Of a stretch of 64,000 bases of DNA, positions 17,983 through 26,508 are shown one piece after another. Where the stretch lies: contig NZ_JAUTAR010000001.1 in NCBI RefSeq assembly GCF_030818695.1, positions 1,606,501 to 1,670,500 on the forward strand, given 5' to 3'. The stretch comes from Chryseobacterium sp. SORGH_AS_0447 (GTDB taxonomy: Bacteria > Bacteroidota > Bacteroidia > Flavobacteriales > Weeksellaceae). Below the pieces are notes generated by a model. It ran no database searches. It worked only from the letters and a program-made list of their open reading frames with translations, and had not been told where the DNA came from. How positions within the stretch are numbered: position 1 is the stretch's first letter; each line of letters begins with the position of its first letter. The position numbers and the translations under genes are program-made.

Positions 17983-18777
17983 ATGCAGAACTACTTAGAC
18001 CTCTTACAGCATATTTTAGACAATGGGACAGATAAAACCGATAGAACCGGAACCGGAACCAGAAGTGTTTTCGGCTATCAGCTGAGATATGACCTGTCTG
18101 AAGGTTTTCCTATGGTAACCACCAAAAAAGTGCATTTGAAGTCGATTATCTATGAATTGCTTTGGTTCTTAAAAGGCGATACCAATATTAAATATCTGAA
18201 AGACAACGGCGTTTCTATTTGGGACGAATGGGCTGATGAAAACGGAGATCTTGGGCCGGTGTACGGCGCGCAGTGGCGGAGCTGGACCGGTGCCGATGGA
18301 AAAGTAGTGGACCAGATTACGGAAGTAATCGAGCAGATCAAAAAAAATCCGGATTCCAGGAGGCTCATCGTATCGGCCTGGAATGTAGCGGAAATTCCGA
18401 ATATGGCTTTGGCACCTTGCCATGCGCTATTCCAGTTTTATGTAGCAGATGGTAAACTGTCGCTTCAATTGTATCAAAGAAGTGCAGACGTATTTCTGGG
18501 CGTTCCCTTCAACATTGCAAGCTATGCTTTGTTATTGATGATGGTAGCGCAGGTATGTGAACTGGAAGTTGGGGATTACGTACACAGTTTCGGAGACGTT
18601 CATATTTACAATAACCATTTTGAGCAGGTTCAGAAGCAGCTTTCAAGAGAGCCGCGTCCGCTCCCGGTGATGAAGCTTAATCCTGAAGTTAAGAATATTT
18701 TTGATTTTGATTTTGAAGACTTTACGTTGGAGAATTACGATCCGCATCCGGGAATTAAAGCGCCGGTAGCCATCTGA
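17983..18777 (+). CDS. thyA: Thymidylate synthase
   Basis: 264 residues, identical in length to E. coli ThyA. Converts dUMP to dTMP with 5,10-methylene-THF. Catalytic Cys146 in [12 protein letters not shown], the phosphate-binding Arg pair in [28 protein letters not shown] and HIYNNH for nucleotide binding, and the C-terminal PVAI closing segment. Divergent from the TolC operon. No folA is found directly downstream; instead a small antitoxin-like gene follows after 41 bp. Confidence 0.98.
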   Translation: MQNYLDLLQHILDNGTDKTDRTGTGTRSVFGYQLRYDLSEGFPMVTTKKVHLKSIIYELLWFLKGDTNIKYLKDNGVSIWDEWADENGDLGPVYGAQWRSWTGADGKVVDQITEVIEQIKKNPDSRRLIVSAWNVAEIPNMALAPCHALFQFYVADGKLSLQLYQRSADVFLGVPFNIASYALLLMMVAQVCELEVGDYVHSFGDVHIYNNHFEQVQKQLSREPRPLPVMKLNPEVKNIFDFDFEDFTLENYDPHPGIKAPVAI

Positions 18778-18818
18778 TTTTTAATAATTTTAATTAACTT
18801 TGATCTAAATATTGAATT

Positions 18819-19061
18819 ATGGAAATCAAGATCAGTTTAGATGAATATGCCGATGTTCCGTTCATTAAAAAACTTTTATCACAAATAAAAGGCGTCACGA
18901 ATATTGAAGTTTCTGAAGACGATAAAGCATATTCGTGGGAAGAAATCGAGAATTCAGAATATTTTGCAAAGGTGATGGAGCAGAGCGAGAATGAGTATAA
19001 AAATGGGAAATCCCAGGAATTGACTGATGATCTATTGGAGCGCATTTTTAATAAAAAATGA
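18819..19061 (+). CDS. Small antitoxin-like protein of a RelE/ParE pair
   Basis: 80 residues, acidic, probably a beta-alpha N-terminal part (MEIKISLDEYADVPFIKKLL) and a helical C-terminal part (YKNGKSQELTDDLLERIFNKK). Its stop overlaps the start of a RelE/ParE-like toxin reading frame by ATGA, the standard layout of a type II toxin-antitoxin operon, which is the basis for the call. A paralogue without a toxin lies at 20767-20985, sharing the QIKGV/QMKGV segment and a YxxGxxxxLxxDxxxxI-like tail. Confidence 0.6.
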   Translation: MEIKISLDEYADVPFIKKLLSQIKGVTNIEVSEDDKAYSWEEIENSEYFAKVMEQSENEYKNGKSQELTDDLLERIFNKK

Positions 19062-19359
19062 AAATTACAATATCAGAGACGGCAAGAATTTCGCTGGAGG
19101 AAATTGTAGATTTCCTGCAAATGCATTGGACTAAAAAAGAAATCGCAGTGTTGAATCTGATATTAAGAAATTCAGACAGACAATTAACGATAAAATTATT
19201 AAACATCCTTCATTAGAAAGATTCCCTGAAATTAAATATACTCTTATTGGCAAAAAGCAAATTAAGTTGATTTATGAAATTAAGAAAGATGAAATAATCA
19301 TCAAATTATTTTGACACTGCAAACAGAATCCGGTAAAATTAAAACATCTTCTTACTTAG
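19058..19359 (+). pseudogene. RelE/ParE-family toxin, frameshifted and with a nonsense codon
   Basis: Frame 1 from ATG 19058 reads MKITISETARISLEEIVDFL and continues to KKEIAV. One missing base near 19150 then shifts the frame. The second frame reads VESDIKKFRQTINDKIIKH, then PSLERFPEIKYTLIG and KKQIKLIYEIKKDEIIIKLF, the body of a RelE/ParE toxin. It meets TGA at 19312-19314 exactly where the family has Trp (F-W-x-x-x-QNP), then continues HCKQNPVKLKHLLT to TAG 19357-19359. Two independent lesions make an isolated sequencing slip unlikely. The toxin is presumably dead while the antitoxin gene is intact. Confidence 0.8.
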
Positions 19360-19442
19360 AATACTGAAAGTGAAGCTTCCAAACTTCGCTTTTTTTGTAA
19401 CATCTCGTCAAATATTTCAACTTATTATCAAATCTCAAAAGT

Positions 19443-20762
19443 ATGTTGAAAAAGTTACTTTTTCTCTCAGCCATCGGAATTTCCGGCATCGCCTTTTCTC
19501 AGACCAACGTAAAAGAGAAGCTGGGAAATTATCTCGACTCTCTTTACGCTCATCACAAAGTAATGGGAAGTTTTGCTTTTGCGGAAAATGACCGTCCGAC
19601 TTTTATTAAAGTGGTTGGGTTTGCTGATGCAGGAAAACAGCAAAAGGCAAATGTAGATACCCAATACCGCATCGGATCGATCAGCAAGACCTTTACAGCC
19701 GTACTGGTCATGAAAGCGGTTGAGGAAAAAAAGATTACCCTGGATCGTAAACTTTCGGATTTTTATCCTGAAATTCCTAACGCGTCCAAAATTACCATTG
19801 AGAACTTATTGCAGCACCGCTCGGGAATCCATAATCTTACCGATGAAGCGGAATACCTTCAATATAATACAAAAACGCAGACGGAAAGTAACCTGATCGG
19901 GATTATTAAAAAATTCAACAGTGATTTTGAACCCGGCTCGAAATATGAGTACAGCAATTCCAATTACATTTTGCTGGGATTTATTCTCGAAAAAATATAT
20001 AAAAAGCCCTACGCCGAACTGATCCGGTCTAAAATTACCAAGCCGCTGAAACTTACCTTTACGGAAGTCGGTGGGCCGATCGATACTTCAAAAAATCAGG
20101 CAAAGTCCTATAAATGTACCAACGGAACCTATCAGGCTTCTGACGAAACGGACATGAGCATTCCGATCGGTGCCGGAAATATGATTTCGACGCCACGGGA
20201 TCTGTTGGATTTTATATTGGCGCTGGAACAGGGAAAGCTGATCAGAAAACAGAGTCTTGAAAAAATGAAAACTTTTACCGATGGGTATGGGTTTGGTCTT
20301 ACAAAAGTTCCATTTGGAAAGTATTGGGGGTATGGTCATAACGGAGGGATCGATGAGTTCAGGTCGGTCCTGTATTATTTTCCTGATCTGAAAATAGCTG
20401 CGGCCTTTACCGTCAATCAATCGGATATGAACATCAATGAAATATCCGTTAAGCTTCTGGAAACGGCTGCCGGACATGACTTTGAAATGCCGGACTTTAA
20501 AACATTCACTATCGCCAAAAGCGAACTTCAGAAATTTACAGGAAAATACGCCAGTCCCGGAATTCCCGTAAAATTTAATATTTTTATCCAGGATAACAAA
20601 CTGATGGCACAGGCTACCGGGCAAGGTGCATTCCCGTTGGATGCGGTTTCCGGCACAAAATTCAAATTTGAACCCGCCGGCATTACCGTCGAGTTTTTCC
20701 CGGAGAAAAATCAGTTTGTCATCATGCAGGGTGGCGAAAAAGATACTTTTACCAAAGAATAA
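19443..20762 (+). CDS. Secreted serine hydrolase (beta-lactamase/class C-like family)
   Basis: 439 residues. Signal peptide of about 20 residues ending AFSQ. The penicillin-binding fold has catalytic S79-x-x-K82 (SISK), the YSN triad equivalent in KYEYSNSNYILLGF and HNGG in place of KTG. The C-terminal part (about 350-439) is a lipocalin-like beta domain, IAKSELQKFTGKYAS to the end, as in many Bacteroidota serine hydrolases. Likely acts on a D-amino-acid ester/amide or peptidoglycan-related substrate in the periplasm; real beta-lactamase activity is unlikely but untested. Heads a three-gene run with the small antitoxin-like gene and the M1 peptidase. Confidence 0.88.
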   Translation: MLKKLLFLSAIGISGIAFSQTNVKEKLGNYLDSLYAHHKVMGSFAFAENDRPTFIKVVGFADAGKQQKANVDTQYRIGSISKTFTAVLVMKAVEEKKITLDRKLSDFYPEIPNASKITIENLLQHRSGIHNLTDEAEYLQYNTKTQTESNLIGIIKKFNSDFEPGSKYEYSNSNYILLGFILEKIYKKPYAELIRSKITKPLKLTFTEVGGPIDTSKNQAKSYKCTNGTYQASDETDMSIPIGAGNMISTPRDLLDFILALEQGKLIRKQSLEKMKTFTDGYGFGLTKVPFGKYWGYGHNGGIDEFRSVLYYFPDLKIAAAFTVNQSDMNINEISVKLLETAAGHDFEMPDFKTFTIAKSELQKFTGKYASPGIPVKFNIFIQDNKLMAQATGQGAFPLDAVSGTKFKFEPAGITVEFFPEKNQFVIMQGGEKDTFTKE

Positions 20763-20766
20763 GACA

Positions 20767-20985
20767 ATGAAATATTTAAAAATTAACATGGTACAGGATG
20801 CCGATCTTGAAGCACTGAAAAATGCCATTCTCCAGATGAAGGGCGTGGATTCTGTAGAAACGATTGACGATGAAAATCCGGAAAGCGAATTAAAAAAAGC
20901 TTTTGCCAAAACAAAAGAACAGTTCAAAAAAGGGGATTACGAAACATTGGTCAACGATATTTTTGATATTCTAACCAAAAAATAA
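20767..20985 (+). CDS. Orphan antitoxin-like small protein
   Basis: 72 residues from ATG 20767, 4 bp after the serine hydrolase stop and 12 bp before the M1 peptidase. The sequence MKYLKINMVQDADLEALKNA, then ILQMKGVDSVE, ends in DYETLVNDIFDILTKK. It resembles the 80-residue antitoxin-like protein at 18819, but no toxin frame follows. It could be a solitary antitoxin remnant or an unrelated small regulator sharing the fold; the function is unknown. Confidence 0.6.
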   Translation: MKYLKINMVQDADLEALKNAILQMKGVDSVETIDDENPESELKKAFAKTKEQFKKGDYETLVNDIFDILTKK

Positions 20986-20997
20986 TTTTAGAAATAC

Positions 20998-23511
20998 ATG
21001 AAAAAAGCCATTTTATCGATTGCTTTATTGGGTGGGATTTTCTTTTCCACAAATGCAGTGGCACAAACCGAAACTTCGGGCCGTGAAAAAGTGTACCGGG
21101 CTACCCATACCAAGGTAACAGAACTGAAGCACACCAAACTTAAAGTAAACTTCGATTACCAGAAGGAACAGATGAGCGGGGAAGAATGGCTTACGGCCGC
21201 TCCCTTTTTCTATCCGACCAACGAACTGACACTGGATGCCAAAGGAATGCTCATCCATGAAGTAGCATTGGAAGCAAATGGTAAAAAATCTCCTTTAAAA
21301 TACGATTATAAAAATGAGGTTTTAAAAATTACCCTGGATAAAATCTACCAGAAAAATCAGGAATATACGGTTTACATCAAATATACGGCGCGTCCTAACG
21401 AAGTAAAGCAGGAGGGAAGTGCAGCCATTAGCGATGCAAAAGGCCTTTATTTTATCAATGCCCAGGGTAAGGAGCCCGATAAGCCTACCCAGATCTGGAC
21501 GCAGGGTGAAACGGAATCTTCATCGGCCTGGTTCCCGACGATTGATAAATCCAACCAGAAAACCACCCAGGAAATTTACATGACGGTTCCTGATAAATAT
21601 GTTACTCTTTCCAACGGTATTTTAAAAGATTCGCAGAAAGAAGCAAACGGTCTCAGAACCGATCACTGGGTAATGGATAAAAGACATTCTACTTATCTTT
21701 TCTTCATGGGCGTCGGAGACTATGCCATTGTAAAAGACAAATGGAGAAACATCCCGGTAGACTACTATATTGAAAAAGAATACGAGCCGTATGCAAAACA
21801 GATCTATGGAAACACTCCGGAAATGATCGAGTTTTTCTCTAAGAAGCTGGGCTACGACTATCCATGGGCAAAATATGCGCAGATCTCCGGAAGAGATTAT
21901 GTAAGTGGTGCGATGGAAAACACAACGGCAACCCTTCATGGAAGCGGGATTTTGCAGAAGCCGGGGCAGCTGGTCGATGAAAACACGTGGGAAGATACCA
22001 TCGCTCATGAGCTGTTTCACCATTGGTTCGGAGATCTGGTAACCGCGGAAAGCTGGAGCAACCTTACCGTAAACGAGTCTTTTGCCAACTATTCCGAATA
22101 CCTGTGGAACGAATACAAATACGGAAAAGACCAGGCCGATTATCACCAGATGACTGATGTGAATATGTATCTTCATAATCCTGGGGATTTCAAGAAAGAT
22201 CTGGTGAGGTTCGATTATGCTTCCCGTGAAGATGTCTTCGATTTGGTAACCTACCAGAAAGGAGGAGGAATTCTTCATATGCTGAGAAACTATTTGGGCG
22301 ATGATGCTTTTTTCGCCGGAATGAATGATTACCTGAAAACCTACGAATACGGAAATGCGGAAGCCCACCAGTTGAGATTGTCCTTTGAAAAGGTTTCGGG
22401 AAGAGACCTGAACTGGTTTTTCAACCAGTGGTATTTCGGAAGCGGAAATCCGAAGCTTAAATATTCCTATACGTTTGAGCCGGTGAAAAAACAGATTGCC
22501 GTTACCATCGAGCAGACCCAGGAACAGCCGTTTCAGTTTCCGCTGGCCATCGATGTGTACGATAATGGGAAGCCAAAAAGATATAATGTATGGGTAGATG
22601 CACAGGCAAAAAATACCTTTAATTTTGATGTTTCCAAAAATGCAGATCTGGTAAACATCAATGCAGATGGAATTTTAGTGGCAGAAATTACCGATACGAA
22701 GACTCCTGAGCAGAACCTGATGCAGTTCATGGGTTCCAAAGAATTCAAAAGCAAATATGAAGCACTGAACGGGATCAAAGACCAGGTCGGAAAAAATCCC
22801 GCAGCCACCAAACTGTTGGCCGCGGCAATAAAAGATCCTTTTTTCAGAACAAGGATAAAAGCTCTAAAAATGATGGACCTTTCCAACGCCGAACAGTTCA
22901 AAGCTATGGGTGCGGACGTCGAAAAACTGGCAGGAAACGATCCTAAAACACTGGTACAGGCAGCAGCCATTTCTGCATTGGCCAAAACGAAGGATAAAAA
23001 ATACCTTCCTGTTTTTGAAAAAGGCATGAATGCCGTTTCCAATGCTGTAAGAGGAAGTTCGGTAAGTGCGATCATCGAAATCGATTCTTCACGAGCAGGG
23101 GCGCTGGCTGAAAAAATCGATTTAAAAGATGCTTCTGAAGACCTGATGAATAAACTTCTGCCGGTGATTGTTAAAAATAAAGTCACTTCACAAATGGAAA
23201 ATATTACCCAGCTTGTCGCATTTTATCCGTTTATCAAATTCCAGAATCCTGAATTGGGCAAGTCTGCGGAAGAAGGCTACAACTGGATCATGAGCTCCGA
23301 CAATCTGAAGGCGACGGAAGGGATTACAAAAATGCTGGGCCGGGCAAAAGGGGAGATCGGAAACAACCCACAGGTTAAAATGATGATAACCCAGATGCTG
23401 AAAGACGGACTGAATAAGAAAATGGAACTGCTGAAACAGAATCCGCAAAGTGCTGCCAGCATCAACAAGCAGATTGATGCCATCAACAAAGCCATAGAGG
23501 ATTTTAAATAA
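20998..23511 (+). CDS. M1-family zinc metallopeptidase (aminopeptidase N-like)
   Basis: 837 residues. Signal peptide of about 23 residues ending AVAQ. M1 hallmarks: exopeptidase motif GAMENTT and zinc site H337-E-L-F-H341 with the third ligand E360 (TVNES). The N-terminal beta-saddle spans about 45-230, the thermolysin-like domain about 230-480, and a C-terminal HEAT-like helical region about 560-837. It trims N-terminal residues from peptides in the periplasm or outside. It is followed by a strong terminator, closing the operon that begins with the serine hydrolase. Confidence 0.95.
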   Translation: MKKAILSIALLGGIFFSTNAVAQTETSGREKVYRATHTKVTELKHTKLKVNFDYQKEQMSGEEWLTAAPFFYPTNELTLDAKGMLIHEVALEANGKKSPLKYDYKNEVLKITLDKIYQKNQEYTVYIKYTARPNEVKQEGSAAISDAKGLYFINAQGKEPDKPTQIWTQGETESSSAWFPTIDKSNQKTTQEIYMTVPDKYVTLSNGILKDSQKEANGLRTDHWVMDKRHSTYLFFMGVGDYAIVKDKWRNIPVDYYIEKEYEPYAKQIYGNTPEMIEFFSKKLGYDYPWAKYAQISGRDYVSGAMENTTATLHGSGILQKPGQLVDENTWEDTIAHELFHHWFGDLVTAESWSNLTVNESFANYSEYLWNEYKYGKDQADYHQMTDVNMYLHNPGDFKKDLVRFDYASREDVFDLVTYQKGGGILHMLRNYLGDDAFFAGMNDYLKTYEYGNAEAHQLRLSFEKVSGRDLNWFFNQWYFGSGNPKLKYSYTFEPVKKQIAVTIEQTQEQPFQFPLAIDVYDNGKPKRYNVWVDAQAKNTFNFDVSKNADLVNINADGILVAEITDTKTPEQNLMQFMGSKEFKSKYEALNGIKDQVGKNPAATKLLAAAIKDPFFRTRIKALKMMDLSNAEQFKAMGADVEKLAGNDPKTLVQAAAISALAKTKDKKYLPVFEKGMNAVSNAVRGSSVSAIIEIDSSRAGALAEKIDLKDASEDLMNKLLPVIVKNKVTSQMENITQLVAFYPFIKFQNPELGKSAEEGYNWIMSSDNLKATEGITKMLGRAKGEIGNNPQVKMMITQMLKDGLNKKMELLKQNPQSAASINKQIDAINKAIEDFK

Positions 23512-23539
23512 TTTCAGAACCATAATTTAATAAAATATG

Positions 23540-23575
23540 ATAACCGCTGTCCTGGATGGCGGTTATTTTATTTTA
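23540..23575 (+). terminator. Intrinsic terminator after the M1 peptidase gene
   Basis: Stem ATAACCGC / GCGGTTAT with an 11-nt loop, followed by T-rich sequence, 29 bp past the stop. Confidence 0.8.
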
Positions 23576-23615
23576 ATCGTTATAATTAAAATTAATTTAG
23601 TTCTTTAACAAAATA

Positions 23616-23647
23616 TTTGATTTATCTGTTTTTTTAACGTAGTTTTG
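23616..23647 (+). promoter_or_regulatory. Promoter with no downstream ORF (candidate sRNA promoter)
   Basis: TTTG at 23616-23619, 20-bp spacer, TAGTTTTG at 23640-23647: a good flavobacterial promoter that does not lead into any credible coding sequence. Confidence 0.5.
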
Positions 23648-23653
23648 CTGTCA

Positions 23654-23947
23654 AATTAATACCGATAACCATTGAAGAAAAATACAGGCCCTAGTCGGGC
23701 AAAAGGAATAATTACAATTGCTTGCAAACCGATGATATTCAATGAGAATCATTATTCAAATTACCATTTACATTCCCTGACTTTTATTTTTATTATACCT
23801 GAGTAATGCTCTTAATGATCATCGCTTACTTATGAAACAATAAGTTCAGGAAGGGTTATGAAAGAATAAATTTTTTTGATTTATAGCTGAACACAAATTT
23901 AATTAATAATTTACACTTGGGCATTTCTTTATAGGAATGCCCTTTTT
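23654..23947 (+). ncRNA. Candidate small RNA of about 290 nt, unassigned
   Basis: The region lies between a consensus promoter and an intrinsic terminator (GGGCATT / AATGCCC, 23919-23942, then five Ts). The longest ATG frame inside is 24 codons (23732-23806). Internal pairing is suggested by CCTGA-CTT near 23776-23783 with AAG-T-TCAGG near 23842-23850, enclosing AGTAA-T-GC / GCTTACT, which makes a long irregular hairpin somewhat like 6S RNA. It has no tmRNA or RNase P signatures. The identity is unknown, and an untranslated leader or remnant cannot be excluded. Confidence 0.4.
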
Positions 23948-24069
23948 ATTAGTCAAAAGCTCCTCTTTTACATTTAAATAGAATTTCTTTAATGAAAATG
24001 AAAAATCGGATAAAAATCATATATGATTAAACGTTTACATTTTTTAAATTCGTACTAAAATAAATTAGT

Positions 24070-25398
24070 ATGACTTTTGGAATTGAGGCGGCAAGTTACC
24101 ACGTACCTTCATTATATCTGAAAATTAAAGACCTGGCGGAAAAAAGAGGCATTGAACCGGCTAAACTGGAAAAAGGACTGGGCCTTCACAAAATGGGCTT
24201 TCCCGACGTACACGAAGATGCGGCAACATTTGCAGCAGAAGCTTTGCTGAAGCTGATTAGAGATTACGAACTTAATCCCAAAGAAATATCAAGAATTTAT
24301 CTTGGGACGGAAAGTGCCCTCGACGCAGCCAAGCCGACCGCCTCGTACGCAATGCAGATGGTTGAAGACGCTTTGGGAGCCGAATTTGGTGAAAGGGTTT
24401 TCAGAAACTGTGATGTGGTAGACATGACCTTCGCCTGTATCGGTGCCGTGGATGCACTCCACAATTCGTTGGATTTCGTACGTGCCAATCCTGATAAAAA
24501 AGCAGTGGTGATTGCCAGTGACTATGCAAAATATGAGCTGGCTTCGTCCGGAGAATATACCCAGGGAGGGGGTGCAGTAGCCGTTCTGGTTTCATCAACT
24601 CCTAATCTTTTGGAAATTGAGAACCATTGGGGAGTAGCTACAGAAAGTGTCTTCGATTTTTTTAAGCCGAGGCGCCATTTCAAAAAAGAAGATCTTTCTC
24701 ACGCGCCTGAAAGTTTTCCTGACAAAATTGAAATATTTACTGATGAGCCTGTTTTCGACGGGCAATATTCCAACCAGTGTTATCAGGACAGGATCAGGGA
24801 AGCCTACAGCCATTACAAAGAAATCACGAGTAAAGAAAAGCCTTATGAAAACTGGAAATACCTCATTTTCCACCTTCCGTATGCTTTCCACGGAAAAAGG
24901 GTGTTCACGGAAATCTACAGCCTTGAGAACGGATTGTCTTACGAAACGCCTGAAGAACAGAAAGCCGTAGCAAAGTCAGACGAATACCTTGCGTTTATCA
25001 ATCAAAAAATTGAAAAATCACAAAGGGCATCTTCCGAAATCGGGAATATGTATACTGCTTCCATTTTTATGGCCCTGCTTTCCGCTTTGCAGACTTCATT
25101 TAATGAAAATGAAGAACTGGCAGGGCAGGAAATCGGATTTTTAGGATACGGAAGCGGTTCGAAGTCCAAAGTGTTTACCGGTAAAGTTTCGGCCAACTGG
25201 AAAGAGGTTGCCGGAAAATGGAATATTTTTGAAGAGCTGAAAAACAGGACGGCGATCGATTTCGATACCTACGAAAAACTTCACCGCAAACAGCTGGAAA
25301 ATTCGTTGAATAAAAACTATAAAGGCTTCGGACTGAAATCGGTAGAACTGGAAAACCCGGTATTGAAAGGAGCTAGATATTACGATTTTAAAAAATAA
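24070..25398 (+). CDS. mvaS: Hydroxymethylglutaryl-CoA synthase
   Basis: 442 residues. Condenses acetyl-CoA and acetoacetyl-CoA to HMG-CoA, the first committed step of the mevalonate route to isoprenoids used by flavobacteria. Thiolase-fold signatures: MTFGIEAASYHVP at the start, E81 in LGTESALD, catalytic C123 in MTFACIGAVDAL, the active-site His region IFHLPYAFHGKR and the glycine loop GYGSGSKSKVF. Cytoplasmic, with its own terminator at 25422-25452. Confidence 0.93.
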   Translation: MTFGIEAASYHVPSLYLKIKDLAEKRGIEPAKLEKGLGLHKMGFPDVHEDAATFAAEALLKLIRDYELNPKEISRIYLGTESALDAAKPTASYAMQMVEDALGAEFGERVFRNCDVVDMTFACIGAVDALHNSLDFVRANPDKKAVVIASDYAKYELASSGEYTQGGGAVAVLVSSTPNLLEIENHWGVATESVFDFFKPRRHFKKEDLSHAPESFPDKIEIFTDEPVFDGQYSNQCYQDRIREAYSHYKEITSKEKPYENWKYLIFHLPYAFHGKRVFTEIYSLENGLSYETPEEQKAVAKSDEYLAFINQKIEKSQRASSEIGNMYTASIFMALLSALQTSFNENEELAGQEIGFLGYGSGSKSKVFTGKVSANWKEVAGKWNIFEELKNRTAIDFDTYEKLHRKQLENSLNKNYKGFGLKSVELENPVLKGARYYDFKK

Positions 25399-25421
25399 GA
25401 TTAACTTAAAGACAAATATAG

Positions 25422-25452
25422 AACCGGAATTTAATGAGTTCCGGTTTTTATT
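25422..25452 (+). terminator. Intrinsic terminator after mvaS
   Basis: Stem AACCGGAA / TTCCGGTT with a 9-nt loop and T-run, 24 bp after the mvaS stop. Confidence 0.85.
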
Positions 25453-25563
25453 TTAAATAAATCTTTGATTTTCTATAATATTCTAAACTATTTTCAAAGT
25501 TTGGTCCTGATCTTATATGACTTATGTGTTTAATCTTCTTCAGATTAAAATAGCAAGTATGAG

Positions 25564-26508
25564 TTATTTTCCCCAGAATCCATTCCGTTGTGCCCAGCTT
25601 TTAAATAATTGCGGCCATTCGGAAACCTCAGTTCCCGGTTTTCCCAAACCCCAGCCATGGTCGCCGCTCCGAAAAATATGCATTTCTACGGGAACATCGG
25701 CCTTTTCTAAAGCCGCATTCATGAGATAAGAGTTCTGTACGGGTGAAACCGGATCATCTTGAGCCTGCGCCAGAAAAGTGGGCGGCGTATCGGCTGTAAC
25801 CTGCCGTTCTACCGAAAAAGCGGTTTCCTGCGAAATGGTAGGATGAAGACCTAAAATACTCTTCAGCGAATGGGTTTTGTTATTGGGCGGAAGCATGGAA
25901 ATAACAGGATAGATGAGCCCTGCAAAATCCGGTCTTGCGGATAATGAATCGATAAAATCAACCGGTTCGTAAAATTTCTTATTAAAAAGAGTAGCGGTAA
26001 TGCCTGCCAGATGCCCGCCTGCCGAAAATCCCAGAACGCCGATCTTATGCGGATTTATTCCATATTGATCCGCCATGCTGCGGATTAGCCTTACCGCACG
26101 CTGGGCATCTTCAAAAGGAACACTCGTGGTATTCCAGACTTTCTGGGGCAACCTGTAAATAAGTTCGAAAGCGGTAACTCCCTGCGACTGCAGCCAACTG
26201 GCCGTAGGATGGCTTTCTTTCCCCAGTTCAATGTGGGCATATCCTCCGCCGCTGATGACAAGTATGGCCGTTCCATTAGAATGTTGAGGACGGTGAACAA
26301 TCAGCCGTGGCGTTGAAATATGAGTAATAGAACCCTTGTTACTTATAATTTCAGGACCTCTTGAGCCGCCTTTATCCGGCATAACAGCATTCCATAAATC
26401 AATTTGTTCCGAATCTGAAGGTAAAGTAAAGGGCTGCTTTCCGGACTGTGCATCGGCAGCATGGCTCATGAGGAGAAGCGCAACTGTCAGAACAATCAGC
26501 CGTTTCAT
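25564..26508 (-). CDS. Secreted alpha/beta hydrolase (BD-FAE/acetyl-esterase type)
   Basis: 314 residues. Signal peptide of about 20 residues ending AADAQ. Esterase/lipase-like alpha/beta fold with oxyanion motif ISGGGYAH (85-92), nucleophile S162 in GFSAGGH, an acid in QDDPVSP and catalytic His in SGDHGWG. Closest in pattern to carbohydrate acetyl-esterases (xylan/rhamnogalacturonan). Its start overlaps the end of the AraC regulator by ATGA, so the two are translationally coupled. Whether it shares a pathway with the divergent aldehyde dehydrogenase is unclear. Confidence 0.88.
   Translation of the reverse strand: MKRLIVLTVALLLMSHAADAQSGKQPFTLPSDSEQIDLWNAVMPDKGGSRGPEIISNKGSITHISTPRLIVHRPQHSNGTAILVISGGGYAHIELGKESHPTASWLQSQGVTAFELIYRLPQKVWNTTSVPFEDAQRAVRLIRSMADQYGINPHKIGVLGFSAGGHLAGITATLFNKKFYEPVDFIDSLSARPDFAGLIYPVISMLPPNNKTHSLKSILGLHPTISQETAFSVERQVTADTPPTFLAQAQDDPVSPVQNSYLMNAALEKADVPVEMHIFRSGDHGWGLGKPGTEVSEWPQLFKSWAQRNGFWGK

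Noticed and set aside
19443..20762. True class C beta-lactamase
   Set aside because: SxxK and YSN are present but the third motif is HNGG and a lipocalin-like domain follows, as in esterase/peptidase relatives.
20088..20927. 279-codon leftward ORF
   Set aside because: Lies antisense to the serine hydrolase with no recognisable motifs; shadow frame.
21622..22368. 248-codon leftward ORF
   Set aside because: Antisense to the M1 peptidase catalytic domain; composition is that of a shadow frame.
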